Below, one piece after another: positions 34,430-47,117 of a stretch of 64,000 nt of DNA. Position 1 is the stretch's first letter, and every line of letters begins with the position of its first letter. Location: assembly GCA_946807835.1 (NCBI GenBank), contig OX327702.1, positions 15,624,001 to 15,688,000 on the forward strand. The letters are read 5' to 3'. The notes under the pieces are model-generated. The model was not told the origin of the DNA. It worked only from the letters and a program-made list of their open reading frames with translations, and did no database searches. The stretch comes from Ailanthus altissimus (lineage: Eukaryota; Streptophyta; Magnoliopsida; Sapindales; Simaroubaceae). Position numbers and translations under genes: made by a program.

Positions 34430-35415
34430 CCCTAACAATTACCTATATATCTATGGTAATCCGAATAATATGCAACTCATTAAGAATAAGTCTAATCAAA
34501 CCATACATGCCACCTAGGTATATGTCTATCATAGATGAAACTCGTAGATATTACTCTATGATCACGTATCAATCTACCCTAGGCTAAACACGTGCATCCT
34601 TTTGTCGAAGTTATCATGGTTCCTAAACAATCAAAATAGTGATCAGGTATAATGAAAGCATTAAGCATAGAAAGATTGATTTAATTAAGGGATAAAAATT
34701 TATAACTAAGAGTTTAAAATAGTCAATTACATACTAGGTTCAATAATGTCTAACTCTAGATCAAAAGTATTTAGCTCATGTTCAAAACAAGAATATCAAA
34801 GCAAAAGTATAAAAATAACATGAACTAGATCATCTCTTAAAATTAAGGAAGAAAATAACACAAGTGATGCCTTGAGTTCTTCTTCTTCCTCTTGTCTTGA
34901 TTGCTCAAAAGTTGATTCTTCAATCTTCAATCTTTAATAAATTCACTTTGATCTCTTGACTTGAATGCGTATTTGTTGCTTGAGTTTTTCTTCTTGCTAA
35001 GTCTCTCTATTTTTGTCTCAAAATAGTGTGTTTGTTATTATGAGAAACCCTGGGATTCTATGTGTCACATTTTCCTTCACGCACCTATTTAAGATTAAAA
35101 ACACAAATAAGTAGTTACATATTAATGGATTAAAGCAAAAATACCCAAGTTAGAGTGCTAAAATACTATTGTCATTATTCTATTATCATGGACTAGTATT
35201 GTAGTAAATTATTGTAATGCCTTACTATAGTAATCTATTATTGCAATTCCATATTTTTGGCTTCTTTTTATTAAATTTTAATCCCTATTTACTTCATTGA
35301 CTATAAACTTATAAAAAAATAATAAAATTCATAAAAGCCAATAATGTTAATTTTAATGAATAAATATTAAGTTTGGAAGATAAAAATATTATACTTAATT
35401 AACCCCTGTTAGAGA
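34430..35415 (-). repeat. Athila-type LTR fragment, relative of 5654-6831
   Basis: Its right end (shared 'agtttggaaga', 'aaaatattat', 'aattaacc') matches the end of the solo LTR at 5654-6831. Its left half contains the reverse complement of the 'ggaaccatgat', 'gatcatagagtaa' and 'gacatatacctag' blocks. The 3' LTR end is missing and no target duplication was found. The whole fragment reads on the minus strand. Confidence 0.6.
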
Positions 35416-36056
35416 TCTTGGAGAAGTTGTTTATGAATCGTCTATAAAATCTTGCATGTTTAGAAAAGTTCTTAATCCCTTTGACATTTGTCAACAACGG
35501 TCGTTTTTCAATCTTTGCACGATCCACAACGATTTCTTTAAAAGAAATCGATATAAACAACTATTATTTCATTAATCATAAAACGACATTTCTTCCAATT
35601 TAGTATCTTCACAGCGCTTTAATATAGATTATCCAAGTATATATTAAAAATATCTCCAAAAATTAAAAAGTCAACTATAAAGACTTTAAGAAATTGCTTT
35701 ACAATATATGAAAATATTGCCACCATCTAAAAAGAATCTTTGAGTGTATTGCATAATCTAAAAAGCATCATTTAAAAAAAAATGTGTCAAAAAAGTATGT
35801 AAAAATAATATTCTTTTAATTTGTTGGAGTTATTATAATTTGATTATAATATTATAATATTAAGAAGAATAATATTATATATTTTAAATTTGTATTTTAG
35901 GTAATAATTTATCAAAAAGAATAATATTATATATTTTAAATTTATATTTTAAGTAATAATGTATTAAAATTTATATTATTTTATTATATAATAATTATTT
36001 AATATATTATTATTTAAAATATATAATATTACACAATTAAGAATGGTAATAGTGTA
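35416..36056. other. AT-rich intergenic spacer upstream of polyubiquitin
   Basis: No gene or recognisable transposon is present. The stretch 35815-36030 is almost purely A/T and includes a 52-bp tandem duplication (35865-35968). It separates the transposon stack from the polyubiquitin promoter. Confidence 0.6.
35865..35968. repeat. 52-bp AT-rich tandem duplication
   Basis: Two copies start at 35865 and 35917 with aagaataatattatat and continue through attttaaattt and tattttaa; only a few bases differ. Confidence 0.8.
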
Positions 36057-36142
36057 GCGTGTTGCAATTATACGTCGTTATTAAGCTTAACTTTAAGCGT
36101 TGGGCAAATGAATGGTGATCCATGGTTTGCGTGTTGCAATTA
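36057..36142 (+). promoter_or_regulatory. Direct 14-bp repeat in the polyubiquitin promoter
   Basis: gcgtgttgcaatta occurs at 36057-36070 and again at 36129-36142, 72 bases apart and about 70-150 bases upstream of the TATA box. It could be a duplicated promoter element; no known factor is assigned. Confidence 0.5.
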
Positions 36143-36209
36143 AATATGTGAAGCGTTATCTTCTAGACTGGGTGACGATATTTCACCTTGTTTAGTCGGC
36201 AATCATCTC

Positions 36210-36217
36210 TTTATAAA
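36210..36217 (+). promoter_or_regulatory. TATA box of the polyubiquitin gene
   Basis: tttataaa is followed by a C-rich stretch and a plausible start near 36240. The leader then holds an intron. Confidence 0.7.
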
Positions 36218-36308
36218 CCGGTCCCCGATCCGTGTTTTCCAAGCATTACAATTCTTTTCTTTCCCAAGAAATATTTGTTTCAAAGGCTACCAATCTCATC
36301 CTTTCAAG

Positions 36309-37332
<1,024 letters not shown>

Positions 37333-37500
37333 GACGTTGATCATGTCTTTTTTTTTTTTGAATGTTGTTTTTATGTTTTAATAATTGGTCGAAAGGGGTG
37401 CTTTTGTTTGTTTTTATTTTTTATTTTGATATTACTAGTTAACATGTAATGGCCATTTGGCGTATTTTCTCTTTACCATTAATAAAATATTCTAGTTTAT
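37333..37500 (+). terminator. 3' UTR and poly(A) signal of polyubiquitin
   Basis: T-rich sequence follows the stop codon. aataaaat at 37481-37488 is a good plant near-upstream element, so cleavage would lie near 37500-37515. Confidence 0.6.
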
Positions 37501-38150
37501 AATATATTCGTGTTCAGCCATTGATACTTGTCATAAGCCGTGTGGATTTCGGAGTTCGATCTTTGTGTCAATGGACAGAAACCCTCTCAATTCTTCTTCA
37601 CGAAGGAAACATGGGTGTCTCTTTTTTTTTTTTGAATAAATTTTGCTGGATTTTCAAAATGGAACAAGATTTTTTCTCAGAAAAAAAAATGGAACAAGAT
37701 TCGATCATGACCCAATCGAGCATAATTTTCAGTCGCAAAATAACAATTGGATTCACAAGACTTGTTGTCGTTGTCCAGATGGTCTTGATCCGGTTATTTT
37801 GCCATAAACGTTTGCACTAGCCACTGAGCAACGAAAACGTTAATTTTTCGTGAAATTACGGAAAACCCATCTCAGAAACCGCAAGACCTCCACCTTCGAT
37901 CTAAACCGTTAATTCTAAGCGGGACCCGCTATCAATTCGGCCTAGTTGCTGTTGAGCGGCCCAGATGCGACTGAGTGAAATTAATCATGTATATTTACTA
38001 AATACTAACACACTTCTACAGTACTATTAACACTTGCAAAGCAAATTGGTCGGTTTCTTTACCCTTTCACTCGCTACGTTTCTTTCGAGCGTAGAATAAA
38101 TTTATAGGGTTTTGATGATTGATTAATTGATCGGGGCTTCAACCAAAGCA
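37501..38150 (+). other. Spacer between polyubiquitin and the CASP-like gene
   Basis: It should hold the promoter and 5' UTR of the CASP-like gene. A short duplication (atggaacaagatt at 37660 and 37689) lies in it. The open frame at 37521-37820 has low-complexity content and no domain. No certain TATA box was seen. Confidence 0.45.
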
Positions 38151-40235
38151 ATGATTGCGAGCAGGCCAACGGTGCACCCGGTGGAGGCGCCACCGTTGAC
38201 GGAGGCAGTGGGTCCTAGAGGTAGAATGAAGGACGTGCAGGGCATGCCTGGCACAACTGGCGGCCTTATTCTTCGTCTTCTGCAGTTCATCTTCGCAGTC
38301 ATATCTGTCTCTGTCATGGCCACCACAAATGATTTTCACGAAGCCACCGCGTTTTGGTACTGATTAAACATCTGGGTGCTTTTTATTTTATTTTATGGAA
38401 AACTAATTTTTTAGTGATTGTGGCAAATGAGTTTCACTCATATCACACCATGAATCCAAAAAGTTATCTTTTGAAAAATTATACTTAGGAGGGCTCTTAT
38501 TTTGTAAACCTGCAGAAAATATGCTAAAAGGATTACATTTTAATGAAAACATGCTGAAACTGTCATCATTTGTTTTTTTTGTCATTTCACGTCTAAAGAG
38601 TTATTTTGATTCCCAGATTAAGTACCATTTACTACATTTGGAAAATTTAGACTAACAAGACAATTTAGCATCTGAGATTGAATATGGAGATGGATTAAAA
38701 CTAGAAACATATCTTGTTTTCTTACAATAGTAAATTTGTTAGACTATCATGGCAAAGAATGGACATTGGATTTGAGCTTATGTTTTAATTACATAGCTTA
38801 ATTTGCATTATAGGTGAGGAATTCCTCTTTAGTTTTTATTTTTATTTTTTCAATTTGGTTTGATGTTTGTTCAGTTTGAATATAAGAAAATGACAAATTT
38901 TTTATTCTCTTCAATGCATCAGTTACCTTACTCTTGCTGTTGGCTTGCAAAGTTTGTGGAGTTTGTCCCTTGCAGTACTTGATATATATGCTCTCTTAGT
39001 GAGACGAAGTCTGCGAAACTACATTGTTATTCGTCTATTTACCATCGGTGATGGGGTAAGAGGACTTTTATTTTCAAGCTTGGCAAATGTGTGATAAGCT
39101 TATTGAGGAGTATTTATAGATTAGATGCTGCTGATAAAACTCTAGGAAATTGTCTCCCTGTATGTTTATTACCATTTTGTCATTTTTTGAATTATTTGTG
39201 TCAGCAATCTCTCAACTTTAAGCTGATGGATGTTCTATGTGGGTTACAGTATTATACACGTGAGCTTCTCGTTTGTTGTCTACAGTTGAGGAGGTTAATC
39301 TATCTGCAATGTTGTTTTATTTTTATTTGTAGCAAGTAGTTGTTTACTTGTGGTTCTGTTATTCGACAACTGACACATTTAGCTGGGAACAGAAGTATTT
39401 GCGCTGATCTTACAGTCTTAAAGGTTTATGATAAATATTATGCAGTTTCAAGTGGCTTAGAGCTGGGTGGGAGGAGTTTGGGTTGACATGAGGTGGGGAT
39501 AGGTTTGTGCTTTAAATTTTTCCAGTTAATATCAGAGACACCAACGATTTTTGCAGTTTTAGTCAAACAGGAATCAGTCTTTTCATCATTGAACATAATT
39601 CCTTCAGAGAGGAATTAATAAACTCATTGTTTCTAGAAGACAAGTGTAATAATTTTGAAGAACTAAAATAAGGGCACTCTTGAATGTAAATTAGGTAACT
39701 AAATGATGGTTTTGCAAATAAAATGTTTGACTCCTTAAAAAAAAAATCATTTCTTCCTGGGAGTTCACCATATAGACACATAAATGTGCACTTTAATCCA
39801 TTTATATGATGTTTGTCTTTCTGTCATTCTTTTTATTTCATGAAAATATGTTGTGTGTAGAAGATATTTTAAAGGCTGCGGGGGTGTCAAATACTTGTCT
39901 CCTTGCCACTTCAGTTGTGTGTGTGTGTTCGTGAGCCCATAGAAGATATATTTAAGGCTCTGGGATGACAAATTATTGGCCTGATGCCTGTAATTGGATG
40001 TACATTCATTGCAAGCTTACTGAAACGTGTTATATTGCTGCAGATCACATCGACCCTGACATTTGCAGCTGCCTGTGCATCTGCTGGAATCACAGTCCTC
40101 ATTGGCAATGATCTTAATAAATGTTCAGTGAACCACTGTACAAGGTTTGAGACAGCTACAGCTATGGCTTTTATCAGTTGGTTTGCCATGTCACCATCTT
40201 TTCTCTTGAATTTTTGGTCATTGGCTTCCCAGTAA
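38151..40235 (+). CDS. CASP-like membrane protein (CASPL5-type), three exons
   Basis: Exons 38151-38356, 38923-39055 and 40044-40235 join in frame (206+133+192 = 531 bases, 176 residues). Both introns have GT-AG ends. The first junction recreates a Cys codon (TG|T), giving TAFCYL as in the family. The protein has four predicted membrane segments (about 38-57, 70-95, 114-134 and 155-175). Family signatures are 'HPVEAPP' and '[13 protein letters not shown]' in the N-terminal tail, 'LQSLWSL' in the second segment, and 'NDLNKC....[15 protein letters not shown]' with Cys140 and Cys145 in the loop before the last segment. CASP-like proteins (DUF588) sit in the plasma membrane and are related to Casparian strip scaffolds; the role of the CASPL5 group is poorly known. 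An upstream in-frame TTG is not the start; the ATG at 38151 fits the family N-terminus. Confidence 0.9.
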
Positions 40236-42429
40236 GATTAGGCTAGATATAATCTGTATTCAGTAAAAAATCCTATACAGATGCACAGTTGCATAACTAA
40301 CTCCAGCTGGGGAGATTAATTAAGTTGTATCTATTGTGTACATAGATAAGTTTTGCTAGATTTGTATGCAAGAGATATATAAAATTTGGGATGTTTTTAC
40401 ATGATTCTTTTCCTTTTCCTAGGTTTGTGTTTTAAGATACATTCATGATGGCATGTCAACCCTAAAGCTCTGCTCTTATACTTGTGGTTCCTGTTTATAT
40501 TTCTTCCAGGAGTGCTAGAAAAACATAAAAGCAAAGAGATCCATTATTATGCAACCAAAATTTCAAATTTTGAGTTAAGACATTTCAAGTTTTGTAATGG
40601 AATTTTCAACTAAGGTTTTCAACCTTTGTATTGAAATTTTAAGTTAGAATTTTAACTTTAGTGGGAAAATTTTTTAACTTTAGTGTCGGAGGTTTCAACC
40701 TTGTATGGAATTTTTTGTAACCTAACATTGATTTTACCTAGCCATATCCTATAGTGAATTGTGTATATTCTCCTCATAAGTTGCAATTCTGTGGTCATAA
40801 CTTCTACATTTTACTTTGAATTGAAATGTACACAGTAGTTTGTGAATGCGGGAAAAATGACTTGTTAGTCTCGAACAGATTTCGAATTTACTTTTTTAGT
40901 CATAAAATTTTTAATTACCAAAAAGTCTTATGTCGTTATGATAATCCGTTAAAAATTGAATTTTTAGTGCTTTTATTACAACTCCCTTTAATTTTAGTAT
41001 TAACTAATGTTTGGCGTCAACATACGTAGTTGAAGAGTGAAATTATAAAAATACTTAATTAATTAAGTGAAAATTTATGTGTATGTATTGAAATATACTT
41101 AAATAATTGAACAAGACAAATTTAATGGCAATGAAATACTAAAATACCCTAAATTTATTGAGTAAGATAAATTGAAGGTAAAGAAAATTACGATAATATT
41201 GAATAAGATAAATTTAAAAGCTATGAAATTACATAAAAGGTTATGAATAAGATAAAATTTTGAATTGAGTGAGAATGAGCACTATGCTCTGTAAAGGTCA
41301 TATATCCACATAAATGATCACGAAGTTTGCTTTATAAAACAACTTTTAAAGCTGTTGTGAAGTCAATTATCATCAAACAAATCCTTAAGATTAACAATTG
41401 AGACCACATGCATCACTTTCAGTAGAAAATCAAAGCAATTGAAATTAACCAACCTTTCATGACATCCAATTCAAGAGCTTTTACGCATATAAATAGGGCT
41501 AATTAAGTTTAAAAATAGGAATTGTAGATGTGGAGTAAAGGTAAGAGTAGTTATTTTAAATGTAGGTCAAAATTTTAACAAACTAATTTTGTATCAAGCA
41601 GAAAATGAGCTATGATTATTATGCCCTATGAAATCCATTTAAGGAAGAGTTTGGCACAAAGATGAATAAACAACTTGACAATCCACAAGTGAATGAGGTA
41701 TAATCAAGTTCACCAACTATATTTGTTGCTATGGTGAGATAGCTGGTGTTAGAATTTTAGAATTAAACTTGAATTTGCACAAACTTTACTTCTTCTATAA
41801 CCAAAAGCTAAGATGTCGATTTTTCAAATTTTGAAAACTTAGCAAGTAAGAGTGGAACTTATTAAAGCAAACCTTTAACTCAAGTAACAATTTTTCTTGT
41901 TGGAATACAAGAAGCCTATCTTCTAGTTCAGACACTAGTAGATCAAAGAATACTCTAATTAACTGTTATGATCATAATGCAGTACTAAGGAACAGATAGT
42001 ACAGTTCATCATTGTATTGATATTGTTGTGTGTGTGAGTAATGGTAGTTTGGTGAAAATGATATTGATGAGAAATGTATGAAAGGGGAAACAAGTCAACA
42101 AACTCTTCTCATATAATTAGCAAAATATTTATATATATGTTAATCAGTTATAACTATAAGCCTATGATGATACAACCATGCCAAACAAATCCTCCTAAGT
42201 TAACCAAATATATATATATATATAAGTTTAATTGTATATGTAGCTATATGTACTGTTGTCTGCTTTCTTTCTCCACTTATAAAATGCTAATTATGATTGA
42301 CTATAGGACTCCACCATAGCTATAATTAGAAAAGAATGTAAATGTTCAAACCAACCTTTTGGTGGATTATTAGAAGTAACTAGGAATGTAAGAATGTTTA
42401 AATGGTACATACTTTGGTCAACCGCTAGC
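40236..42429. other. Intergenic DNA without a recognised gene
   Basis: The first few hundred bases are probably 3' UTR of the CASP-like gene. Further on there are low-complexity stretches: 'tttcaa/ttttaa'-rich around 40550-40730, 'aagataaat' repeats near 41110-41260, and a (TA)n run at 42207-42223. No long open frame, LTR end or transposase was recognised. Confidence 0.5.
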
Positions 42430-42828
42430 CTTTGCCTTCACACCGTTGATTTGTCAATCTGAGTTTTCTGCCTCTTTGGCTTAGGTTGAGAACATGAAGC
42501 TGGCTATTCATTAGATTGGGGTTGAGAACTTGAAATTGGTTTGTTAGTTTGAGTTTTCTTGGGGCATATTTTTCTGTTGTGCTCAAGTGTCTTACAAAAT
42601 CTACACTTGATTGTGAACCTCCTCTTCGTAATGCATATGGACCTTAAAGTTTCATTAGGCTCTTTTTTCTCCCCATCTTAGGTCTTTTAGGTTGTATAAG
42701 CCTAATAGAAGCTAATAAGTCAAGCTTATCAAGCTTAGGCCACAAAGACATATTTGGAATGGGAATCAATATTGTAGAATAAGTCTACAAATAACTTATC
42801 TTGTTAGACACTTGTCAATAAACTATCT
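42430..42828 (-). pseudogene. C-terminal part of a Mutator-like transposase
   Basis: Read on the minus strand from 42828: 'LWPKLDKLDLL', then 'KRPKMGRKKSLMK', the Pro/Lys-rich 'GRPKK' linker of plant MULE transposases. After a frame change comes a zinc knuckle 'CRFCKTLEHNRKICP' (CX2CX4HX4C) near 42570-42620. This is the standard C-terminal tail of MURA-like proteins. The rest of the gene is at 61835-63800, on the other side of the inserted gypsy element. Stops and frameshifts show it is dead. Confidence 0.75.
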
Positions 42829-43288
42829 TGTGAGACTTGGACATTACTGCATACTCCTTTTCCTTTCTCCATATGGATTCTAACTCTAAGGATTCATGTG
42901 TTTTCTAAGTTTAGTAATTTCCTAAATTAATATTTCCTTATTAGGTTTAAATTATTATTACATTAGGATTTTATTTATTTTAGAAATCTAATACTTTAAA
43001 AAAAAAAAGTTTTCCTGAACTAGGAGGGATGTTCCTAGTATATAAATTACCCTAGGCATATTATTTAGGAGACAATTCTTTGAACTATTATGTTAATTGT
43101 TGCATAACAAGAAAGTAAGAACTCTTTTAACAAAGCCTTATCATTTCTTCCTTAAGTTCAAGATTCAAGTTTGTCATTTTCATCTTGATTTCTTAGATTA
43201 ATTTATTATTCTTTACATCTTATTGAATAATATTAACAATCTTTTATCTACATAAAATATATCGTGAAGTCTATTAACACTTGTCCTA
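42829..43288 (+). repeat. 5' LTR of the old gypsy element
   Basis: It starts TGTGAGACTTGG and ends TTGTCCTA. It is colinear with 61361-61820, sharing for example 'tttcctttctccat', 'gggatgttcctagtatata' and 'aagaactcttttaacaaagc'. Confidence 0.8.
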
Positions 43289-43295
43289 GGTCTAG

Positions 43296-43307
43296 TGGTA
43301 TTAGAGT
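43296..43307 (+). promoter_or_regulatory. Primer binding site of the old gypsy element
   Basis: tggtattagagt is one or two changes from the tRNA-Met primer site tggtatcagagc and follows the 5' LTR by seven bases. Confidence 0.7.
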
Positions 43308-43922
43308 CTCGTCTTGAAATGGCAAGCACCGATGACATGAATAGAGATCGTTTGAATGTTTTGGAGCAAAGAATGGATTAATGTATATAAATTTTTTTTA
43401 GATATATGCAGGAACCCATGGCTACAATGACCAAATTGGTTATGATTTTGAGACTTAATGATTCACTGCAATAAAAACCAATGGTAGTAAGAAGAATACT
43501 ACACAGGTAGCCATATTCTATACCCATTAATGTCAATTTGGAGGAGGAAGCTGAAGATGAGGTTGAGGTCTAGTCACGAGCAAAATGAGCAGCCATAGGT
43601 ACACGAAGAAAGCCTAACCTATTTGCCTTAGTAGTGGGTGATTTAAGAGGGGATGAAATCGATAGAGCAATTGATAGCGAGTTTCTACCAAGAGGGGGAC
43701 AATAACCCAAACATGATAATCTGATAAGCGCATTTTATATATGATATTATACCCCTCTTAATTTGATAATTGCTCATTTTGAATGTGAATTTATGGCCTT
43801 TTATATATATTAATTTTATTTTGTAGGTTTCAAATTAATAGAGCTATTTTGGATGAAAATTCAAAGAAAACAAGCAAAAGACCAAAATGCTACAGTATGG
43901 ACAGTGTCGAATGAACAGTGTT

Positions 43923-44035
43923 TGGCGCCCTAGCGGCAGAAAGTGGCACCCAGGCACCAAATCACCCAGGATTTGGCCCCGTAGCATAGAAAATTGGTGC
44001 CCAGACACCAAAACGGGCAGAATGCTTGGCGCCAC
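43923..44035. repeat. GC-rich dyad cluster upstream of a TATA box
   Basis: Dyads include ggcgccctagcggc, ggcacccaggcacc and tggtgcccagacacca, plus ggcgcc near 44029. The position, about 40-150 bases upstream of the TATA-like box at 44075, mirrors the cluster in the young Athila-like LTR. Confidence 0.65.
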
Positions 44036-45050
44036 CACTTATTTTAACCCCATTTTTCTTATCCTAATTTGAAACCTATAAATACTATCCTTTAGCCATT
44101 TTTCACACTATTAAAGGAACCACAAAATTTGCAAAAGAGAACAAGGCTTGAGCTCAAATTTGAAGATAAGAAATGATGTCTCCAAGGTTTCTTTAGTATC
44201 ATTGAAGATATTTGAAGGATTGAAACCTTGGAGAAATTCCCAAATTTGGTTCTCTCTTTCTTTTCTTTGTATTTTCTCTTTTGTTTACATTTTCATCTTT
44301 GAATAATGTTTATACATGTTTGTATCTATGGATTTCTAGATAATTTTAGTTATGGTTGGATTTGTATGTGATTAAACTTGAATTCTAAAGCTTGATATAG
44401 TTTTATTTATATTATGTTTAGATGATTTATTATATTTTCGTATAATTCATTTATGTTTCTCTATGCTTAATGCTTCCAATTGATTGGAAAATAAATTGGT
44501 TATTGTGGATTTATGGATTGATGCTTGAGAAAGCTTGACCTATTTATTGGATTTGGGAGAAACATAGCCTAGGTTGTTATTGAGTTAGGAGGCTAATAAC
44601 ATTTAGGTAATCACCATGTATTCTCAAGAATTACATGTGGTGCACACCAAGTGTTTGATAAAATGTGTGAGAACACTAGGGGTGTGCCATTTTGCCTAGG
44701 ATTTCATTTGACGCTCGGGAGAGGTAATAAAATTAATCCTTAGGTAGTCAATTTAAGGGTTGCGTAATGCATGTATATGTAAACAAGTTAGATATGGATA
44801 TCAACTTGAATATGTATGCATAGTATCTCATTCAGCACTCGGGAGAGGGAATGAGATTAGTGTTAAGCCTTTGATTAATGAATTGAATGAATTGCTAAAT
44901 AGGAAGAACATAGGAAGAATAGAATAAAATCAATACTCTAAAATCCCATTTGTATAGAATTTACCATATCGTAAGATTATCATTTTGTTGTTAGATTATA
45001 TGTTCTAGGTCTTGATGAAACTCTATTGAACAATATGTGTTGATGCTGTT

Positions 45051-45134
45051 ATGTGATTAATGGCTATCTTGTGTTATTTGTTTATGCTTTTTATGTGATT
45101 AATGGCTATCTTATGTTATTCGTTTATGCTTTTT
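45051..45134. repeat. 42-bp tandem duplication inside the solo LTR
   Basis: Two copies of atgtgattaatggctatct...tttatgcttttt start at 45051 and 45093, with two differences. Confidence 0.85.
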
Positions 45135-46591
45135 ATGTGCTTAATGGTTCTAATTGCATTGGAAAATAGATTGGATGATCTAAACATTTGGGTTATGTGC
45201 TTGGAAAAGTTTAATCTATATGTTAGTTGTAAAAAGTATAGCTTTGAGTTTGTTGAGTTGGAAGACTAATAACTTAGGGTAGTCACAAAAGGGTTGCTTA
45301 ATGCGTGTATGTATAATGGGTTAGATAGGGATATCAACTTAATTGTATATGCATAGTATGTCATTCGGCACTTGGGATAGGGAATGGGATTAGTTTTAAG
45401 CTCTTGATTAATGAATGTATTAGATTAGCTGTAAATCACGAATCATAAAGAGCATAGAAACAATAGAGGAAAACTAAGTCCCTAGAACCCCATTATCATA
45501 GATCTCTCATGTCTTTAAGTTACCAAGTATCTAGTTTTAAGCTTTCTTTAATTCAATAATTTAACTTATCATTTAGATTAGTCTATATAAAGTTAGGTTG
45601 CCAAAATCATAGTACTTAGCATTAATTTAGGACACAATCCTCGTGGGAACGATACTCACTCATCACTTTATTACTTGCTCACGACCCGTGCACTTACAGT
45701 TACAAATCCCCGTATGTATAATTTCACGAACAAAATCTTACAAGGTAAAAAATAATTTGGCTACCTTTAATGGTGTTGTTGATATAGAACAATTTTTGGA
45801 TTGAAAGTATGAGACAAAAAGTTTCTTTGAAATTATAAATGTAAGACCAAAATGTAAAGTAGCTTTAGTGGCTTATAAACTGCGTTGGGGTACGGGTGCT
45901 TGGTGGTAATGCCATCAAGTAGGTTTGAGATCAAATGGACAACTACTTGTTTGTCATTGGCACCAACTGAAGATACTCTTAAAGGGGAATTTTCTACCTT
46001 TAGGTTATGAACAAACTTTATTCCAATAGTTTCAGAATTACATTCAAGGAACCCATCCTAGTTTAATTTGTAAGTTAGGTGCAACTAGATGGAAATAGAG
46101 GACTAGTTAGATATGTAAATAGGTTAAATGATGGGATCCAAGATAGATTTTTCATGTAATAAATATAGTCAATTGATCAAGCTCAGAACATGGCATTGAA
46201 GGCTAAGGGGATCATGAAGACTACAAGGTTTTTAAAAAATCAAGCCTATTCACATGTTGAGCCTAGTTCCAAGTTTTCTTTTACCAAATTTGATGGCAAA
46301 CCTTTAAAAATTAAGGGAAATGAAGCTAGTTCAAAGAAACCATAAGCAAAGGGGAAGAGAAAACTAGAGGGCTCAAAAGGAATTTGATGTTTTAAATGTA
46401 ACGAATTAGGGCATAGATCTAGTGACAACTTCGGGAAAAAATTGTTAATGTCACACTTTGAGAGGAGGAAGACAGAGACACAAATGAAGATGAACCCAAA
46501 GAGGATGGTTCTAGTTTTGATGTTAAGATAGCCAAAAAGAAGGGTGAAGAGCAATAAGAAAAACTCTTGCTTATTGAGATACAAGGATTGA

Positions 46592-47117
46592 TTGCTGAGT
46601 TTGAAGACCTTATTTTCAGTTACCTATAAGGAGGATGACTTTATGAAAGAGATGAAGGATGCACGCACGTACATCTGCTTGGTGGTGAAAGAAGAAGAAT
46701 TTTTTAAACAATCATTACCGAATGAAGTCCAAGGGTTGATAGCCAAATTTTCAGACCTTATGGCTGAACCCACTACATTGCCACTAATGCAGAATATCCT
46801 ACACCATATTGACTTCATTCCGAGAGTCAAACTACCCAACCTGCTCCATTATTGAATGAGCTCGTAAGAAAATGACATTCTGAGAGAAAAGGTAGAAAAA
46901 TTATTGATGAATGGTCAAGAAAAGTATTAGTTCTTCTGTTGTTTCGGCCCTACTTACATCGAAGAAGGATGAGAGCTAAAAGATGTGTGTAGATAATCGT
47001 GCCATCAATAAAATCACAGTAAGATATCATTTTTCTATTCCAGACCTTGATGATATACTTAAACAATTGAGTGCTGCCACAATATTTTCAAAGATAGATT
47101 TGAACAGTGGTTATCAC
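46592..47117 (+). pseudogene. Protease/RT start of the old gypsy element
   Basis: 'VQGLIAKFSDLMAEP' and 'HHIDFIPRVKLPNLLHY' (46740-46855) match the linker before RT in chromoviruses. '[42 protein letters not shown]' pattern segments follow at 46990-47117, including the first catalytic Asp. The frame breaks at 47117, where the LTR of another element is inserted, and continues at 58843. Confidence 0.8.

Larger units (their letters stand above)
43722..45732 (+). repeat. Solo LTR (Athila/Tat-type), TSD near AATC
   Basis: 2011 bp from TGATAAGCGC to CACGAACA, flanked by taatc (43717-43721) and aaatc (45733-45737). The end carries the 'cctcgtgggaacgatact' and 'cccgtgcacttac' blocks typical of the group. 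A TATA-like cctataaatac lies at 44075-44085, with a GC-rich dyad cluster just upstream (43923-44035). It belongs to the same family as 47118-58842 but has a duplicated internal segment. Confidence 0.8.
43319..46480 (+). pseudogene. Broken gag of the old gypsy element, split by a solo LTR
   Basis: The start codon at 43319 (MASTDDMNRDRLNVLEQRMD) is followed by a stop. The frame is interrupted by the solo LTR 43722-45732. It resumes near 45750 with 'ATFNGVVDIEQFLD', 'VALVAYKLRWGTGAWW' and 'FLPLGYEQTLFQ', a clear chromovirus gag core. A zinc knuckle 'CFKCNELGHRSSDN' near 46390 has lost its last Cys. Many stops are present. Confidence 0.75.

Noticed and set aside
37521..37820. 99-residue frame between polyubiquitin and the CASP-like gene
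   Set aside because: Low complexity, no start context or domain; it overlaps the polyubiquitin 3' end and the next promoter.
38127..38150. Earlier start of the CASP-like protein at 38127
   Set aside because: The codon there is TTG; the first in-frame ATG is 38151 and fits the family N-terminus.
38123..38339. Two minus-strand frames opposite exon 1 of the CASP-like gene
   Set aside because: Shadows of a well supported coding exon.
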